43,517 nt of DNA from Candidatus Kryptonium thompsonii (GTDB lineage Bacteria > Bacteroidota > Ignavibacteria > Kryptoniales > Kryptoniaceae): NCBI GenBank assembly GCA_001442925.1, contig LDXX01000012.1, positions 1 through 43,517 on the forward strand. Direction: 5' to 3'. Made by a program: the position numbers and the translations under genes. Positions 1 to 8,088 of this stretch are shown here, piece by piece; position 1 is the stretch's first letter; every line of letters starts with the position of its first letter. Below the pieces are notes generated by a model. That model was given only the letters and a program-made list of their open reading frames with translations. It was not told the origin of the DNA and did no database searches.

Positions 1-25
1 AGGATTTTGCCATTTTGTTTTTAAT

Positions 26-1570
26 TTATTGTTTGATTGCTTGTTTTATACTTGGAATATACTCTGCTATCTTTTCGATGACATTTTTATCTACCTTTGA
101 AAAATCTATTAACTCCCTCAGAATTGGAATCAAAGCACCCGCCCCGATTATCGCGTTGATGAGCCCAAGCGGGATTGAGGAAGATTGCAAATTGTCAGTT
201 CGGTGTCCTCCGTCTATTTGAAATATTTTAATGCCCTCTATATTTTTTGCGGGCGCCATAAGTTCGCTCAATATACTTGGAGCTTTTTCAATCAAGCTTA
301 ACAAGATGTCCCTATTTATTATCTTCTCGCTCAAAACATTTTCAGCTTCAAATTTCTTCATTCTAACAAATGCTTCCGATTCACCTTCCTTCATTTTTGA
401 TTTAGCCAGTATTTCAACCGCTTTAGCTTTTTGTTCAGCCACTTCAAGCTCCTTCAATGCTTCAATTAATGCAATTTCCTTTAACCTTTCCGCTTTTGCT
501 TTTTCAGCAACAGTTATTATTTTCTGCTTCGCTTCCTCTTCGATTGCATTTGCTTGCAATTTCAAAGCCTCGGCTTCCGCCTTTTCCTTCTCCTTAAGCA
601 AAATTGATATTTCAACATCGCGTTTCAACTGCTCGATTGCCTTTTGTTTTTCAATCTCGGCTTCCTCTTTCAATTTCGCCTGTTTCACCAAAGCTGCCTC
701 GCTTTGAATTTCAGCTTCTCTTATTGCGCGTTCTTTTTGAATCACAGCCTCGCGTGCTATTTTATCTTGCTCAGCTTTAAACTGCTCAATTTCAGCATAT
801 CGTTTTGCTTTGTATGTCTCCACCTGATAACTTTGATCAACCTCGGCAAAAGCTCTGTCCTTGTCAAGCTGAAGTTTTAATTTGAAGGTTTCAACATCTT
901 TTTGCTTTATGGCAACTTCTGTTTCTCTTTCTATTTCGTTCTTTTCCTTCAATCTCATCGAAGTTTGAGCTGTTATTTGCCTCAATCCTTCCGCATCAAA
1001 TATATTGTTTGGGTCAAAATAGTTTTTATCCGTCTGATCAAGATAATAAACCGAGACATTTTCAAGCGTAAGCCCATTTTGAAGAAGCGCATCTTTCAAA
1101 TTTTCCATAACCCTTTCCTCAAACAATCGTCTGTTCTCGTGAATTTCAGCCATATCCATTGTAGCAGCAACAGCCCTTAACGCCGAGATGAGTTTTTCCT
1201 CAACAAGGGTTTTTATCCCATCCTCAGAGAATGACTTCTCCCCAAGGCTTCGGGAAGCCATCTCTATGCTTTTCTCAGTTGGTTCAACCTTGACATAAAA
1301 TTCAGCCCCGATATCAACCCTTAATTTATCTTTCGTTATAAAAGCCTCACGACCTGATTTAAAAACCTCAAGTTTATATGTTTTAAGAGATATCCATTGA
1401 ATATCTTGAATTATGGGCAAAACGATTGAGCCACCATCTATCACAACTTTTCTACCTCCAAAACCAGTTCTCACAAAGGCGAGGTGAGGTGGAGTTTTAA
1501 CATAAAGCAAGGTAAATGCAAAAATAAAAATCGCAAGCAAAGCAAGAAAGCTAAAAATAAACCACAGCAT
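26..1570 (-). CDS. Flotillin-like SPFH/band-7 membrane scaffold protein
   Basis: The 514-residue protein has one N-terminal membrane segment (about residues 2-24), an SPFH/band-7-like region (about 25-210) and a long Ala/Glu/Lys-rich coiled coil (about 215-420), followed by a weakly hydrophobic C-terminal tail. This is the layout of flotillins and YqiK-type proteins, which oligomerise on the inner membrane and organise lipid domains. The start is well supported: a GGAGGTG ribosome-binding site lies upstream of ATG. It begins 16 bases after the ammonium transporter stop and is the last visible gene of the Lrp-Amt operon, so a role in organising or stabilising that transporter is possible but unproven. 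I see no NfeD partner, which often accompanies bacterial flotillins, although it could lie beyond the left edge. Confidence 0.85.
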   Translation of the reverse strand: MLWFIFSFLALLAIFIFAFTLLYVKTPPHLAFVRTGFGGRKVVIDGGSIVLPIIQDIQWISLKTYKLEVFKSGREAFITKDKLRVDIGAEFYVKVEPTEKSIEMASRSLGEKSFSEDGIKTLVEEKLISALRAVAATMDMAEIHENRRLFEERVMENLKDALLQNGLTLENVSVYYLDQTDKNYFDPNNIFDAEGLRQITAQTSMRLKEKNEIERETEVAIKQKDVETFKLKLQLDKDRAFAEVDQSYQVETYKAKRYAEIEQFKAEQDKIAREAVIQKERAIREAEIQSEAALVKQAKLKEEAEIEKQKAIEQLKRDVEISILLKEKEKAEAEALKLQANAIEEEAKQKIITVAEKAKAERLKEIALIEALKELEVAEQKAKAVEILAKSKMKEGESEAFVRMKKFEAENVLSEKIINRDILLSLIEKAPSILSELMAPAKNIEGIKIFQIDGGHRTDNLQSSSIPLGLINAIIGAGALIPILRELIDFSKVDKNVIEKIAEYIPSIKQAIKQ

Positions 1571-1586
1571 TTTTAAACACCTCCTT

Positions 1587-3236
1587 TTATTCTTTTATAA
1601 TTTTTATCTTGAAGCCTCTAAAACCTGCTTCGCTCAAAACTTTTGCAAATTTTTTAATTGTGATGTCAGGATTGCCCCTTGAAAATAAAATTTCATCTCC
1701 AGAAAATAACTTAACATTTGGATATATATCTTTAAACTCCAGAGGCACCTTCCTCCAATCCCCCGAACACATCTCGCGCCATAACTTAACAAACATCCTT
1801 TTATCCAAATTTTCAACCTTAATTTTAAAACTTTTATCCTCATCTGGCTTTCCAGCATCGGTTATTTTGGGCTTTTCCAAAGGGATCGGAGGTTTCCTCT
1901 TTGATATCTCTTTCTTGGCTTCAGAAATTTTTTCATGTTCAATTTCCTGGAACTCAACCGAAAAAAATGTTGAGCCAAGGATTGAAAACTCAGGATAACA
2001 TACCTGTCCATGTTCACTAAGATCAAGTCCCTCGATTTCCTCCTGCTCTGAAACCCTTAACCCTAAAATTTCTTTTATAACAAGCCAAATAACAAATGAG
2101 CTCATGAACGTAAACGCCCCAACAGCAATCACACCGAGAAATTGAACTTTAAGCAACTCCACCATTCCATTTATTAAACCGTCCTTCTCGTGAAATAAAC
2201 CCACTGCAAGTGTTCCCCAGATTCCATTTATCAAATGAACAGATATAGCCCCAACCGGATCATCAACCCTAACCTTGTCAAAGAATAAAACAGAAAAAAC
2301 AACAAGTATCCCAGCTATGAAACCAATTAAAAGCGATGAGAAAACCGAAACATAGGCACAGGGCGCGGTTATCGCAACAAGACCCGCAAGACATCCATTG
2401 AGAACCATTGTTAAATCAGGTTTCCTTAAAAAAACCCATGATGTCATTAAGGCTGACAAAGTTGCTGAAGCTGCGGACATATTTGTGATGGTTGCAATTC
2501 TCGCTATATCTGAAAAATTCGCCGACATTGTTGATCCCGGATTAAAACCAAACCATCCGAACCATAAAATAAATGTCCCAAGTGTAGCAAGCGTTAAATC
2601 ATGCCCTGGAATTGGATTAATTTTCCCATTTTTATATTTGCCAAGCCTTGGACCAAGCAGAATTGCCCCTGTAAGCGCAGACCAGCCCCCAACAGAATGA
2701 ACCACAGTTGAGCCGGCGAAATCAAGAAATCCAATTTTATTAAGCCATCCACCACCCCAAATCCAGTGCCCGACGACTGGATAAATAAGCGCAACCATTA
2801 AAAATGAAAAAATAAGGAAACTTTTGAATTTTATCCTTTCACCAACTGCCCCTGATACAATTGTCGCGGATGTCCCAGCAAAAACAAGTTGAAAGAAAAA
2901 TTTTGCCCACAATGGAACTGATGCCCAGCTTATCGCTTTATATACACCGAAATAATTCTCACCAGTTGCAGGGGAATTATCTTGACCTGAAACAAACAAT
3001 AAACCTTTGATACCAAAAAAATCATTCCCATCGCCAAACATAATACCCCAACCTATAATAAAAAAAGAAATTGAAGAGACAGAAAAAACGACAAAATTCT
3101 TCATTAAGATATTAACAGCATTTTTACTCCTTTGAAGTCCTGCTTCAAGCATTGCAAAACCAAGGTTCATGAAAAAAACAAGAAAACCAGCAATCATAGT
3201 CCAGACTGTATCTGCAATGACCTTAAATTCGCCCAC
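1587..3236 (-). CDS. amt: Ammonium transporter (Amt family) with long C-terminal extension
   Basis: The channel part covers about residues 1-417 and has 11 likely membrane helices. It carries the twin pore histidines (H180 in a VVHSVGG motif, H334 in SVHLINGIWG) and the acidic residue in the LDFAG motif, so it should conduct ammonium across the inner membrane. It ends with the usual cytoplasmic signature GLDLSEHG. After that come about 130 extra residues: a charged linker, then a compact domain at about 468-549. Most Amt proteins stop soon after the signature. I place the start at the GTG at 3234-3236, because GGAGG lies 8 bases upstream; the upstream GTG at 3243-3245 overlaps that same ribosome-binding site. 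The gene follows the Lrp-type regulator by a few tens of bases. No GlnB/GlnK gene is adjacent. Confidence 0.93.
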   Translation of the reverse strand: MGEFKVIADTVWTMIAGFLVFFMNLGFAMLEAGLQRSKNAVNILMKNFVVFSVSSISFFIIGWGIMFGDGNDFFGIKGLLFVSGQDNSPATGENYFGVYKAISWASVPLWAKFFFQLVFAGTSATIVSGAVGERIKFKSFLIFSFLMVALIYPVVGHWIWGGGWLNKIGFLDFAGSTVVHSVGGWSALTGAILLGPRLGKYKNGKINPIPGHDLTLATLGTFILWFGWFGFNPGSTMSANFSDIARIATITNMSAASATLSALMTSWVFLRKPDLTMVLNGCLAGLVAITAPCAYVSVFSSLLIGFIAGILVVFSVLFFDKVRVDDPVGAISVHLINGIWGTLAVGLFHEKDGLINGMVELLKVQFLGVIAVGAFTFMSSFVIWLVIKEILGLRVSEQEEIEGLDLSEHGQVCYPEFSILGSTFFSVEFQEIEHEKISEAKKEISKRKPPIPLEKPKITDAGKPDEDKSFKIKVENLDKRMFVKLWREMCSGDWRKVPLEFKDIYPNVKLFSGDEILFSRGNPDITIKKFAKVLSEAGFRGFKIKIIKE

Positions 3237-3263
3237 CGATGACACCTCCGTTGAAAAATTTTT

Positions 3264-3725
3264 TTAATCTTCATTAAAAATTTTTATTCTCGTGGTCTCT
3301 TTAATCGTTGACAAGACAATGTTAGTTTTCGTCCCCGTGACACCCGGCCAGGACTGAATCCGCGCAAGAAGTTTTTCAAGCGTTGATGTGTTCTCGGTTT
3401 TAACCTTCAAAAGATGTGAGCCCTCACCGGTTATCGAATGACATTCGAGAATTTCGTCCACTTCCATTGCTCGTTCAATGAAAAGAGGATAGTTCTTTGA
3501 TGAATCAATGTAGACGAAGACAAAAGCCGTAATGTCCTTCCCAAGCTTTTTAGAATCGAGCAATGCAGTATAGCCCTTTATAATTCCCTCATTTTCAAGC
3601 TTCTTCATCCTTTCACTTACAGATGGAACAGAAAGACCAAGTACCTGAGCAAGCTCGTTCCTTTTTATCCTGCCATTTTTTTGAAGCATGTCTAAAATTT
3701 TAAGGTCAATATCATCAATTTGCAT
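3264..3725 (-). CDS. Lrp/AsnC-family transcriptional regulator
   Basis: This 153-residue protein has the normal Lrp/AsnC length and plan: an N-terminal winged helix-turn-helix (about residues 1-60, starting with the family-typical IDDIDLKILDMLQKNGR and containing VPSVSERMKKLENEGII), then a RAM/ligand-binding domain (about 65-150, with the GSHLLKVKT segment). Such proteins bind DNA as dimers to octamers and often sense amino acids. It is the first gene of the lrp-amt-flotillin operon, so it most likely controls ammonium uptake and its own synthesis in response to an amino acid such as glutamine. The effector is inference. A promoter and a perfect palindrome lie directly upstream. Confidence 0.92.
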   Translation of the reverse strand: MQIDDIDLKILDMLQKNGRIKRNELAQVLGLSVPSVSERMKKLENEGIIKGYTALLDSKKLGKDITAFVFVYIDSSKNYPLFIERAMEVDEILECHSITGEGSHLLKVKTENTSTLEKLLARIQSWPGVTGTKTNIVLSTIKETTRIKIFNED

Positions 3726-3752
3726 AATTTTTTAGTGTAAAAATTTATTTTA

Positions 3753-3775
3753 CCTAAATTTCTTAGAAATTTAGG
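3753..3775. promoter_or_regulatory. Palindromic operator candidate at the lrp transcription start
   Basis: A perfect inverted repeat with 11-base arms (CCTAAATTTCT / AGAAATTTAGG) around a single central base. It lies just downstream of the -10 box of the lrp promoter and therefore spans the expected transcription start. AT-rich dyads of this kind are typical Lrp/AsnC binding sites, so autorepression of the lrp-amt operon is the simplest reading. It has no U-tract behind it, so it is not an intrinsic terminator. Confidence 0.65.
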
Positions 3776-3778
3776 CTT

Positions 3779-3807
3779 AATATAATAAAAAAAATCGAGC
3801 TTGTCAA
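3779..3807 (-). promoter_or_regulatory. Sigma-70-type promoter of the lrp-amt-flotillin operon
   Basis: On the minus strand a perfect -35 TTGACA (3802-3807) is followed after exactly 17 bases by a -10 TATATT (3779-3784). The expected start lies near 3772, inside the palindrome, about 45 bases before the lrp ATG. Confidence 0.75.
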
Positions 3808-3841
3808 GTGCCCCGCCTTTCAAATTTCACTTAATTAAAGG

Positions 3842-3870
3842 TTGAATTTCTGGAAAGTTTATTTTAAATT
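3842..3870 (+). promoter_or_regulatory. Possible promoter of pyrF
   Basis: On the plus strand TTGAAT (3842-3847) is followed after 17 bases by TAAATT (3865-3870), each matching the sigma-70 consensus at 4 or 5 of 6 positions. It sits about 30 bases before the pyrF ATG and back to back with the lrp promoter. In AT-rich DNA such a match is only suggestive. Confidence 0.35.
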
Positions 3871-3900
3871 TGTAAAAATTCCCGAAATAGCTCAGAGTCT

Positions 3901-4704
3901 ATGAGTTTCATTCAAAAGCTAAAAAAGTCGATCGCCCAAAATAATTCCCTGCTTTGCCTTGGATTAGACCCAGACCTTAAAAAACTACCCGCTGGATTGA
4001 GCAAATCAGTAGATTCCATTTTGGAATTTAACCGTAAAATAATTGAAGCGACCAACGAGCTTGTCTGCGCCTACAAGTTAAATTCAGCGTTTTACGAAGC
4101 ACTTGGAACTCGTGGATTTGAAATTTTAAAAGCAACGATTGAATCTATCCCCAAAGATATACCAATTATCCTTGATTCAAAACGGGGAGATATAAATTCA
4201 AGCAACGAAATGTACGCAAAAAGTGCATTTATTGAGCTTGGAGCGGATGCGATCACGGTTAACCCATATTTAGGAGTTGAACCCCTTAAACCGTTTATGG
4301 AATTCGAAGATAAATTCATATTTGTCTTGGTCTTGAGCTCAAATCCCGGGGCTTTTGATTTTCAATATGTAAAGTGTGAAGATAAATTTTTATTTCAAGT
4401 GGTTGCAGAAAAATTCATAAATTTAGATAATGTTGGATTCGTCGTTGGCGCAACAAGAGGAGAGGATATAAAACTTGTGCGTGAGATTTCCAACGAAAAA
4501 TTATTTTTAATCCCCGGAATTGGAGCGCAAAAAGGTGATTTAGAAGTGGCACTAAAATACGGAATTAACAAAGATAAAATTGCCTTGATAAATGTGGGGC
4601 GTGCTATTATTTACGCCTCCAGTTCACTCGATTTTGCTCAGAAGGCAAGAGAGAAAGCAAGCGAATTTAAAGAAAAAATAAACAAAATTTTAGCAGAGCT
4701 ATGA
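3901..4704 (+). CDS. pyrF: Orotidine 5'-phosphate decarboxylase (type 2)
   Basis: The enzyme decarboxylates OMP to UMP, the last step of de novo pyrimidine synthesis. The 267-residue length and motifs match the longer type-2 PyrF group: CLGLDPDLKKLP near the N-terminus, the catalytic DxKxxD motif as LDSKRGDI (D92, K94, D97), and a C-terminal VGRAIIYA phosphate-binding segment. There is no obvious ribosome-binding site before the ATG, so the transcript may be nearly leaderless. Its TGA stop overlaps the start of a 43-codon ORF in an ATGA arrangement, and proS follows. UMP kinase (pyrH), the next step after PyrF, is encoded elsewhere in this window in the translation cluster. Confidence 0.95.
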   Translation: MSFIQKLKKSIAQNNSLLCLGLDPDLKKLPAGLSKSVDSILEFNRKIIEATNELVCAYKLNSAFYEALGTRGFEILKATIESIPKDIPIILDSKRGDINSSNEMYAKSAFIELGADAITVNPYLGVEPLKPFMEFEDKFIFVLVLSSNPGAFDFQYVKCEDKFLFQVVAEKFINLDNVGFVVGATRGEDIKLVREISNEKLFLIPGIGAQKGDLEVALKYGINKDKIALINVGRAIIYASSSLDFAQKAREKASEFKEKINKILAEL

Positions 4705-4832
4705 GAAATTCCTTTGCTGAGATTTGGAATTTATTCAAAGAATTTTTCTCAAACCCCATCTACATACTTTACATCCTTTTCACGCTTGCACTTATGTATA
4801 TTGTCTGGTATTTGCAAACTAAAATAGGCTAG
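4701..4832 (+). CDS. 43-residue single-pass membrane protein, coupled to pyrF
   Basis: This ORF starts at the ATG that overlaps the pyrF stop codon (ATGA), the classic layout for translational coupling. It encodes 43 residues: a short amphipathic N-terminus (about 1-18, with WNLFKEFFSNP) and one strong hydrophobic helix (about 19-38, ending near IVWYLQTKIG). I do not recognise a family. The membrane helix and exact coupling make it more likely real than chance, but it is short enough to be doubtful. Confidence 0.5.
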   Translation: MRNSFAEIWNLFKEFFSNPIYILYILFTLALMYIVWYLQTKIG

Positions 4833-4945
4833 ATCTGAGAATTTGATTTTTCAGATTGATTAAGTAAAATTTTAAAAGCTTCTTCAGCTGTTGATTATAG
4901 TTGTGAAAATGAGCTAAAAATTTAAAAACAAAAATAAAAGTCAGG

Positions 4946-6643
4946 ATGAAATTATCTTGGGGATTTGTTCCAACTTTGAAGGAAGACCCTTCTGATGCGA
5001 TAATGCCAAGCCATAAGTTGATGATAAGAGCTGGGCTCGTCCGTCCGCTTGCAGCCGGCGTGTATTCATTTCTTCCGCTCGGTTGGAGGGTTGCTAAGAA
5101 AGTTATGCAAATCATAAGAGAAGAAATGGACGCAATCGGGGGTCAGGAATTTCATCTTCCGGCTTTAAATCCAATTGAACTGTGGGAGGAAACCGGAAGA
5201 TTACGAGATTTTGGCGATGTAATTTTTCAACTTAAAAATAGACCATTGGTTTTAGCACCTACACATGAAGAGGTTATCTGCCAAATTGCGAAGCACCACA
5301 TAAAGTCATACAAAGATTTGCCTCAAATATGGTATCAAATCCAAACTAAATTCAGAAATGAGCCACGCCCAAGAAGTGGAGTCATAAGGGGAAGGCAGTT
5401 TATAATGAAGGATTCATATAGCCTTGATGCTTCTTGGGAGGGGCTTGATAGATCTTACGAACTTCACAAGCAGGCATACATAAAAATTTACACGCGGTGC
5501 GGGTTAAAATTTTTCATCGTTGGAGCTTCAACGGGAGCCATGGGTGGCTCTGCATCTGAAGAATTTATGGTTGAATCACCATATGGCGAGGATACAGTTG
5601 TCCTGTGCGATAAATGTGGGTACGCCGCAAATACAGAGATAGCACAGTCAAATGTCCCACCCGCGAAAAGATACCCCGAAAGTCAACCGCTTAAAGAAAT
5701 TTACACACCAAATGTTAGAACGATAAACGAACTCGCACAATTTTTAAATGTCCCTACAGAAATTCTTGCTAAATCGCTTGTATATAAGCACAATGGTCAA
5801 CCCGTGTTAATTTTAATGCTTGGAAATGATCAACTCGTTGAAGCGAAGCTTTTGAAAGCCCTTGGAGGTGGAGAAATATCACCAATGGAACCCGAGGAAT
5901 TAAAGAACTTAACAGGAGCAAATGCTGGCTCAATCGGTCCGATCGGACTTAAAAATTTCAAAATAATTGCAGATATGAGACTAAAAGGAGCGAACAACTT
6001 GATAAGCGGGGCAAACAAAGATGACTACCACATCGCGAATATAGACATGGAAAGAGATGTAAAGGTTGATGGGTATTTCGATTTGCGAAAAGTTGAGGAA
6101 GGCGAACCCTGTATAAATTGTGGAAATCCGTTGAGAATTGTAAACGCGATCGAGATCGGGCATATATTTAAACTTGGAACGAAATACTCAGAATCTATGA
6201 AAGCGACATTTCTTGATGAGAATGGTCAAGAAAAACCGATAATAATGGGAAGCTATGGAATTGGCGTTGAAAGAATAATCGCCTGCCACATTGAACAAAA
6301 TCATGATGAGAACGGAATAATATGGGATAAGGCAATCGCTCCATACCATGTTCACCTGATCTCCGTAAATACGGAAAACCCGAAAGTCGTTGAAGTATCT
6401 GATAATCTTTACGAAAAATTTAACGCCGAAAAAATCGAGGTAATCTACGACGATAGGATGGATGTAAGCCCCGGGTTTAAATTTAAAGACGCGGATTTAT
6501 TGGGCATGCCGTTGCAGGTGATTGTGAGCGAACGAAACTTAAAAAATAACCAAGTTGAAATAAAGGTAAGAAAAACAGGTGAAAGAATTTTAATAAGTCT
6601 TGAAGAAGTTGTGGCAAAAGTCAGGGAAATATTAGAAATATAA
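4946..6643 (+). CDS. proS: Prolyl-tRNA synthetase with editing domain (bacterial type)
   Basis: Class II aminoacyl-tRNA synthetase that charges tRNA-Pro. The 565-residue length is that of bacterial ProRS carrying the INS editing insertion between motifs 2 and 3. Visible are motif 2 (FRNEPRPRSGVIRGRQFIMK, about 136-155), the editing insert at about 225-400 with its conserved lysine in AKSLVYK (K276), and motif 3 (GSYGIGVERIIACHIEQ, about 435-451). Four cysteines (CDKC at 221-224 and CINC at 389-392) flank the insert and could bind zinc. The C-terminal anticodon-binding domain occupies about 465-565. The 113 bases between the small ORF and proS hold only weak promoter-like AT stretches. An aldehyde dehydrogenase follows after 20 bases. 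Confidence 0.97.
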   Translation: MKLSWGFVPTLKEDPSDAIMPSHKLMIRAGLVRPLAAGVYSFLPLGWRVAKKVMQIIREEMDAIGGQEFHLPALNPIELWEETGRLRDFGDVIFQLKNRPLVLAPTHEEVICQIAKHHIKSYKDLPQIWYQIQTKFRNEPRPRSGVIRGRQFIMKDSYSLDASWEGLDRSYELHKQAYIKIYTRCGLKFFIVGASTGAMGGSASEEFMVESPYGEDTVVLCDKCGYAANTEIAQSNVPPAKRYPESQPLKEIYTPNVRTINELAQFLNVPTEILAKSLVYKHNGQPVLILMLGNDQLVEAKLLKALGGGEISPMEPEELKNLTGANAGSIGPIGLKNFKIIADMRLKGANNLISGANKDDYHIANIDMERDVKVDGYFDLRKVEEGEPCINCGNPLRIVNAIEIGHIFKLGTKYSESMKATFLDENGQEKPIIMGSYGIGVERIIACHIEQNHDENGIIWDKAIAPYHVHLISVNTENPKVVEVSDNLYEKFNAEKIEVIYDDRMDVSPGFKFKDADLLGMPLQVIVSERNLKNNQVEIKVRKTGERILISLEEVVAKVREILEI

Positions 6644-6663
6644 AAATACACACCAAACCAGCC

Positions 6664-8088
6664 ATGGTTAAAGAACACAAATTCTTTATCAACGGTGAAT
6701 GGCGAACCTCTCCAAGAAAGGTTCAAATTAAAAATCCATTTAACGGAGAAATTGTTGGCGAAGTTTTCTTTGCAACCCCTGATGATCTTGAAGATGCTGT
6801 GATTTCTGCACAGAACGCTTTTGAGGAAACAAAGAAACTACCGTCTTATAAAAGAGCGGAGATCCTTGAGTTCATCTCAAATGAAATCTCAAAGCGTCGT
6901 GAGGAATTCGCCGAAATGATAACTAAAGAAATGGGGAAGCCGATTTCATTTTCACGGACAGAAGTAGATAGAGCTGTTTTCACTTTCAAAATTGCAAGCG
7001 AGGAAGCAAAAAGGATTAACGGTGAGATAATCCCACTTGATTTAGCTTCCCACTCCGAGCGAAGATACGGGCTTGTCAAAAGATTTCCAATTGGAGTTAT
7101 ACTTGCAATAACCCCATTTAATTTCCCATTAAATCTCGTTGCACACAAAGTAGCTCCAGCAATTGCTGCAGGTAATTCAATAATCTTGAAGCCTTCTTCC
7201 CAAACTCCAATTGTCAGTATTATGCTTGCCGAAATAATTGAAAAATCTGATTACCCAACGGGTGGTTTCAACCTTGTCCCTTGCAAAGCGGATGAGATTG
7301 AACTTCTTGTGCGAGACGATAGAATAAAAATGGTCACATTCACAGGGAGCAGTGAAGTTGGATGGAAATTGAAAAATATAGCTGGCAAAAAAAGAGTTAC
7401 ACTTGAACTCGGTGGGAATGCAGCCGTTGTGGTTGAACCAGATGCAAACCTTGATTATGCAGTTAAACGAATCGCCCTCGGTTCGTTTGCCCAAGCTGGA
7501 CAATCATGTATAGCGGTGCAAAGGATCTATGTGCATAAGGACATTTACTCCGAATTCGAGGAAAGATTTGTTGAGGAAACAAAAAAGTTAAAACTTGGTA
7601 ATCCATTTGAGCCAGATACAATAGTTGGACCGCTCGTCGATGAAAACGCAGCTATAAAAACAGAAAACTGGGTTAACGAGGCGGTTCAAAATGGAGCTAA
7701 AATTTTAATTGGTGGCAAAAGGAACGGAACATTTTACGAGCCGACAATTCTTGTTGATGTGAAACCTGAGATGAAAGTAAGTTGTCAAGAGGTTTTCGCC
7801 CCTGTTGTGACGCTTGAAAAGTATGATTCATTCGAAGAAGCAATTGATAAAGTTAACAATTCAAGGTATGGGCTTCAGGCGGGTGTCTTTACAAATGATA
7901 TTAGGAAAATCTTTTACGCTTTTGAAAAAATTGATGTCGGCGGTGTTATAATAAATGATTATCCAACTTACAGAATTGATCATATGCCTTATGGTGGTGT
8001 TAAAGACAGCGGATTTGGGCGTGAAGGATTAAGATATGCTATTGAAGAAATGACCGAACTTAAACTTATGGTGTTAAACTTTACTTAA
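6664..8088 (+). CDS. NAD(P)-dependent aldehyde dehydrogenase
   Basis: The 474-residue protein is a full-length ALDH-superfamily enzyme. Visible residues are the oxyanion asparagine in TPFNFPLN (N153), the cofactor-binding FTGSSEVG, the catalytic glutamate in LELGG (E248) and the nucleophilic cysteine in GQSCIAVQR (C282). The C-terminal MPYGGVKDSGFGREG segment is typical of the succinate-semialdehyde / lactaldehyde / non-phosphorylating GAPDH branch, but the substrate cannot be fixed from sequence alone. It follows proS by 20 bases in the same direction and may be cotranscribed. Its stop overlaps the stop of the convergent PspC gene by four bases. Confidence 0.9.
   Translation: MVKEHKFFINGEWRTSPRKVQIKNPFNGEIVGEVFFATPDDLEDAVISAQNAFEETKKLPSYKRAEILEFISNEISKRREEFAEMITKEMGKPISFSRTEVDRAVFTFKIASEEAKRINGEIIPLDLASHSERRYGLVKRFPIGVILAITPFNFPLNLVAHKVAPAIAAGNSIILKPSSQTPIVSIMLAEIIEKSDYPTGGFNLVPCKADEIELLVRDDRIKMVTFTGSSEVGWKLKNIAGKKRVTLELGGNAAVVVEPDANLDYAVKRIALGSFAQAGQSCIAVQRIYVHKDIYSEFEERFVEETKKLKLGNPFEPDTIVGPLVDENAAIKTENWVNEAVQNGAKILIGGKRNGTFYEPTILVDVKPEMKVSCQEVFAPVVTLEKYDSFEEAIDKVNNSRYGLQAGVFTNDIRKIFYAFEKIDVGGVIINDYPTYRIDHMPYGGVKDSGFGREGLRYAIEEMTELKLMVLNFT

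Noticed and set aside
231-707. 158-codon plus-strand ORF inside the flotillin-like gene
   Set aside because: Fully antisense to the coiled-coil region; its Ser/Phe/Ala-rich product is the mirror of an Ala/Glu/Lys-rich repeat and has no family pattern.
3237-3245. Upstream GTG start of amt
   Set aside because: It overlaps the GGAGG ribosome-binding site itself; the GTG three codons later has the correct 8-base spacing.
4833-4860. ATCTGA/TCAGAT inverted repeat after the pyrF-linked small ORF as a terminator
   Set aside because: Only 6 base pairs with a 12-base loop and no U-run; proS may well be cotranscribed.
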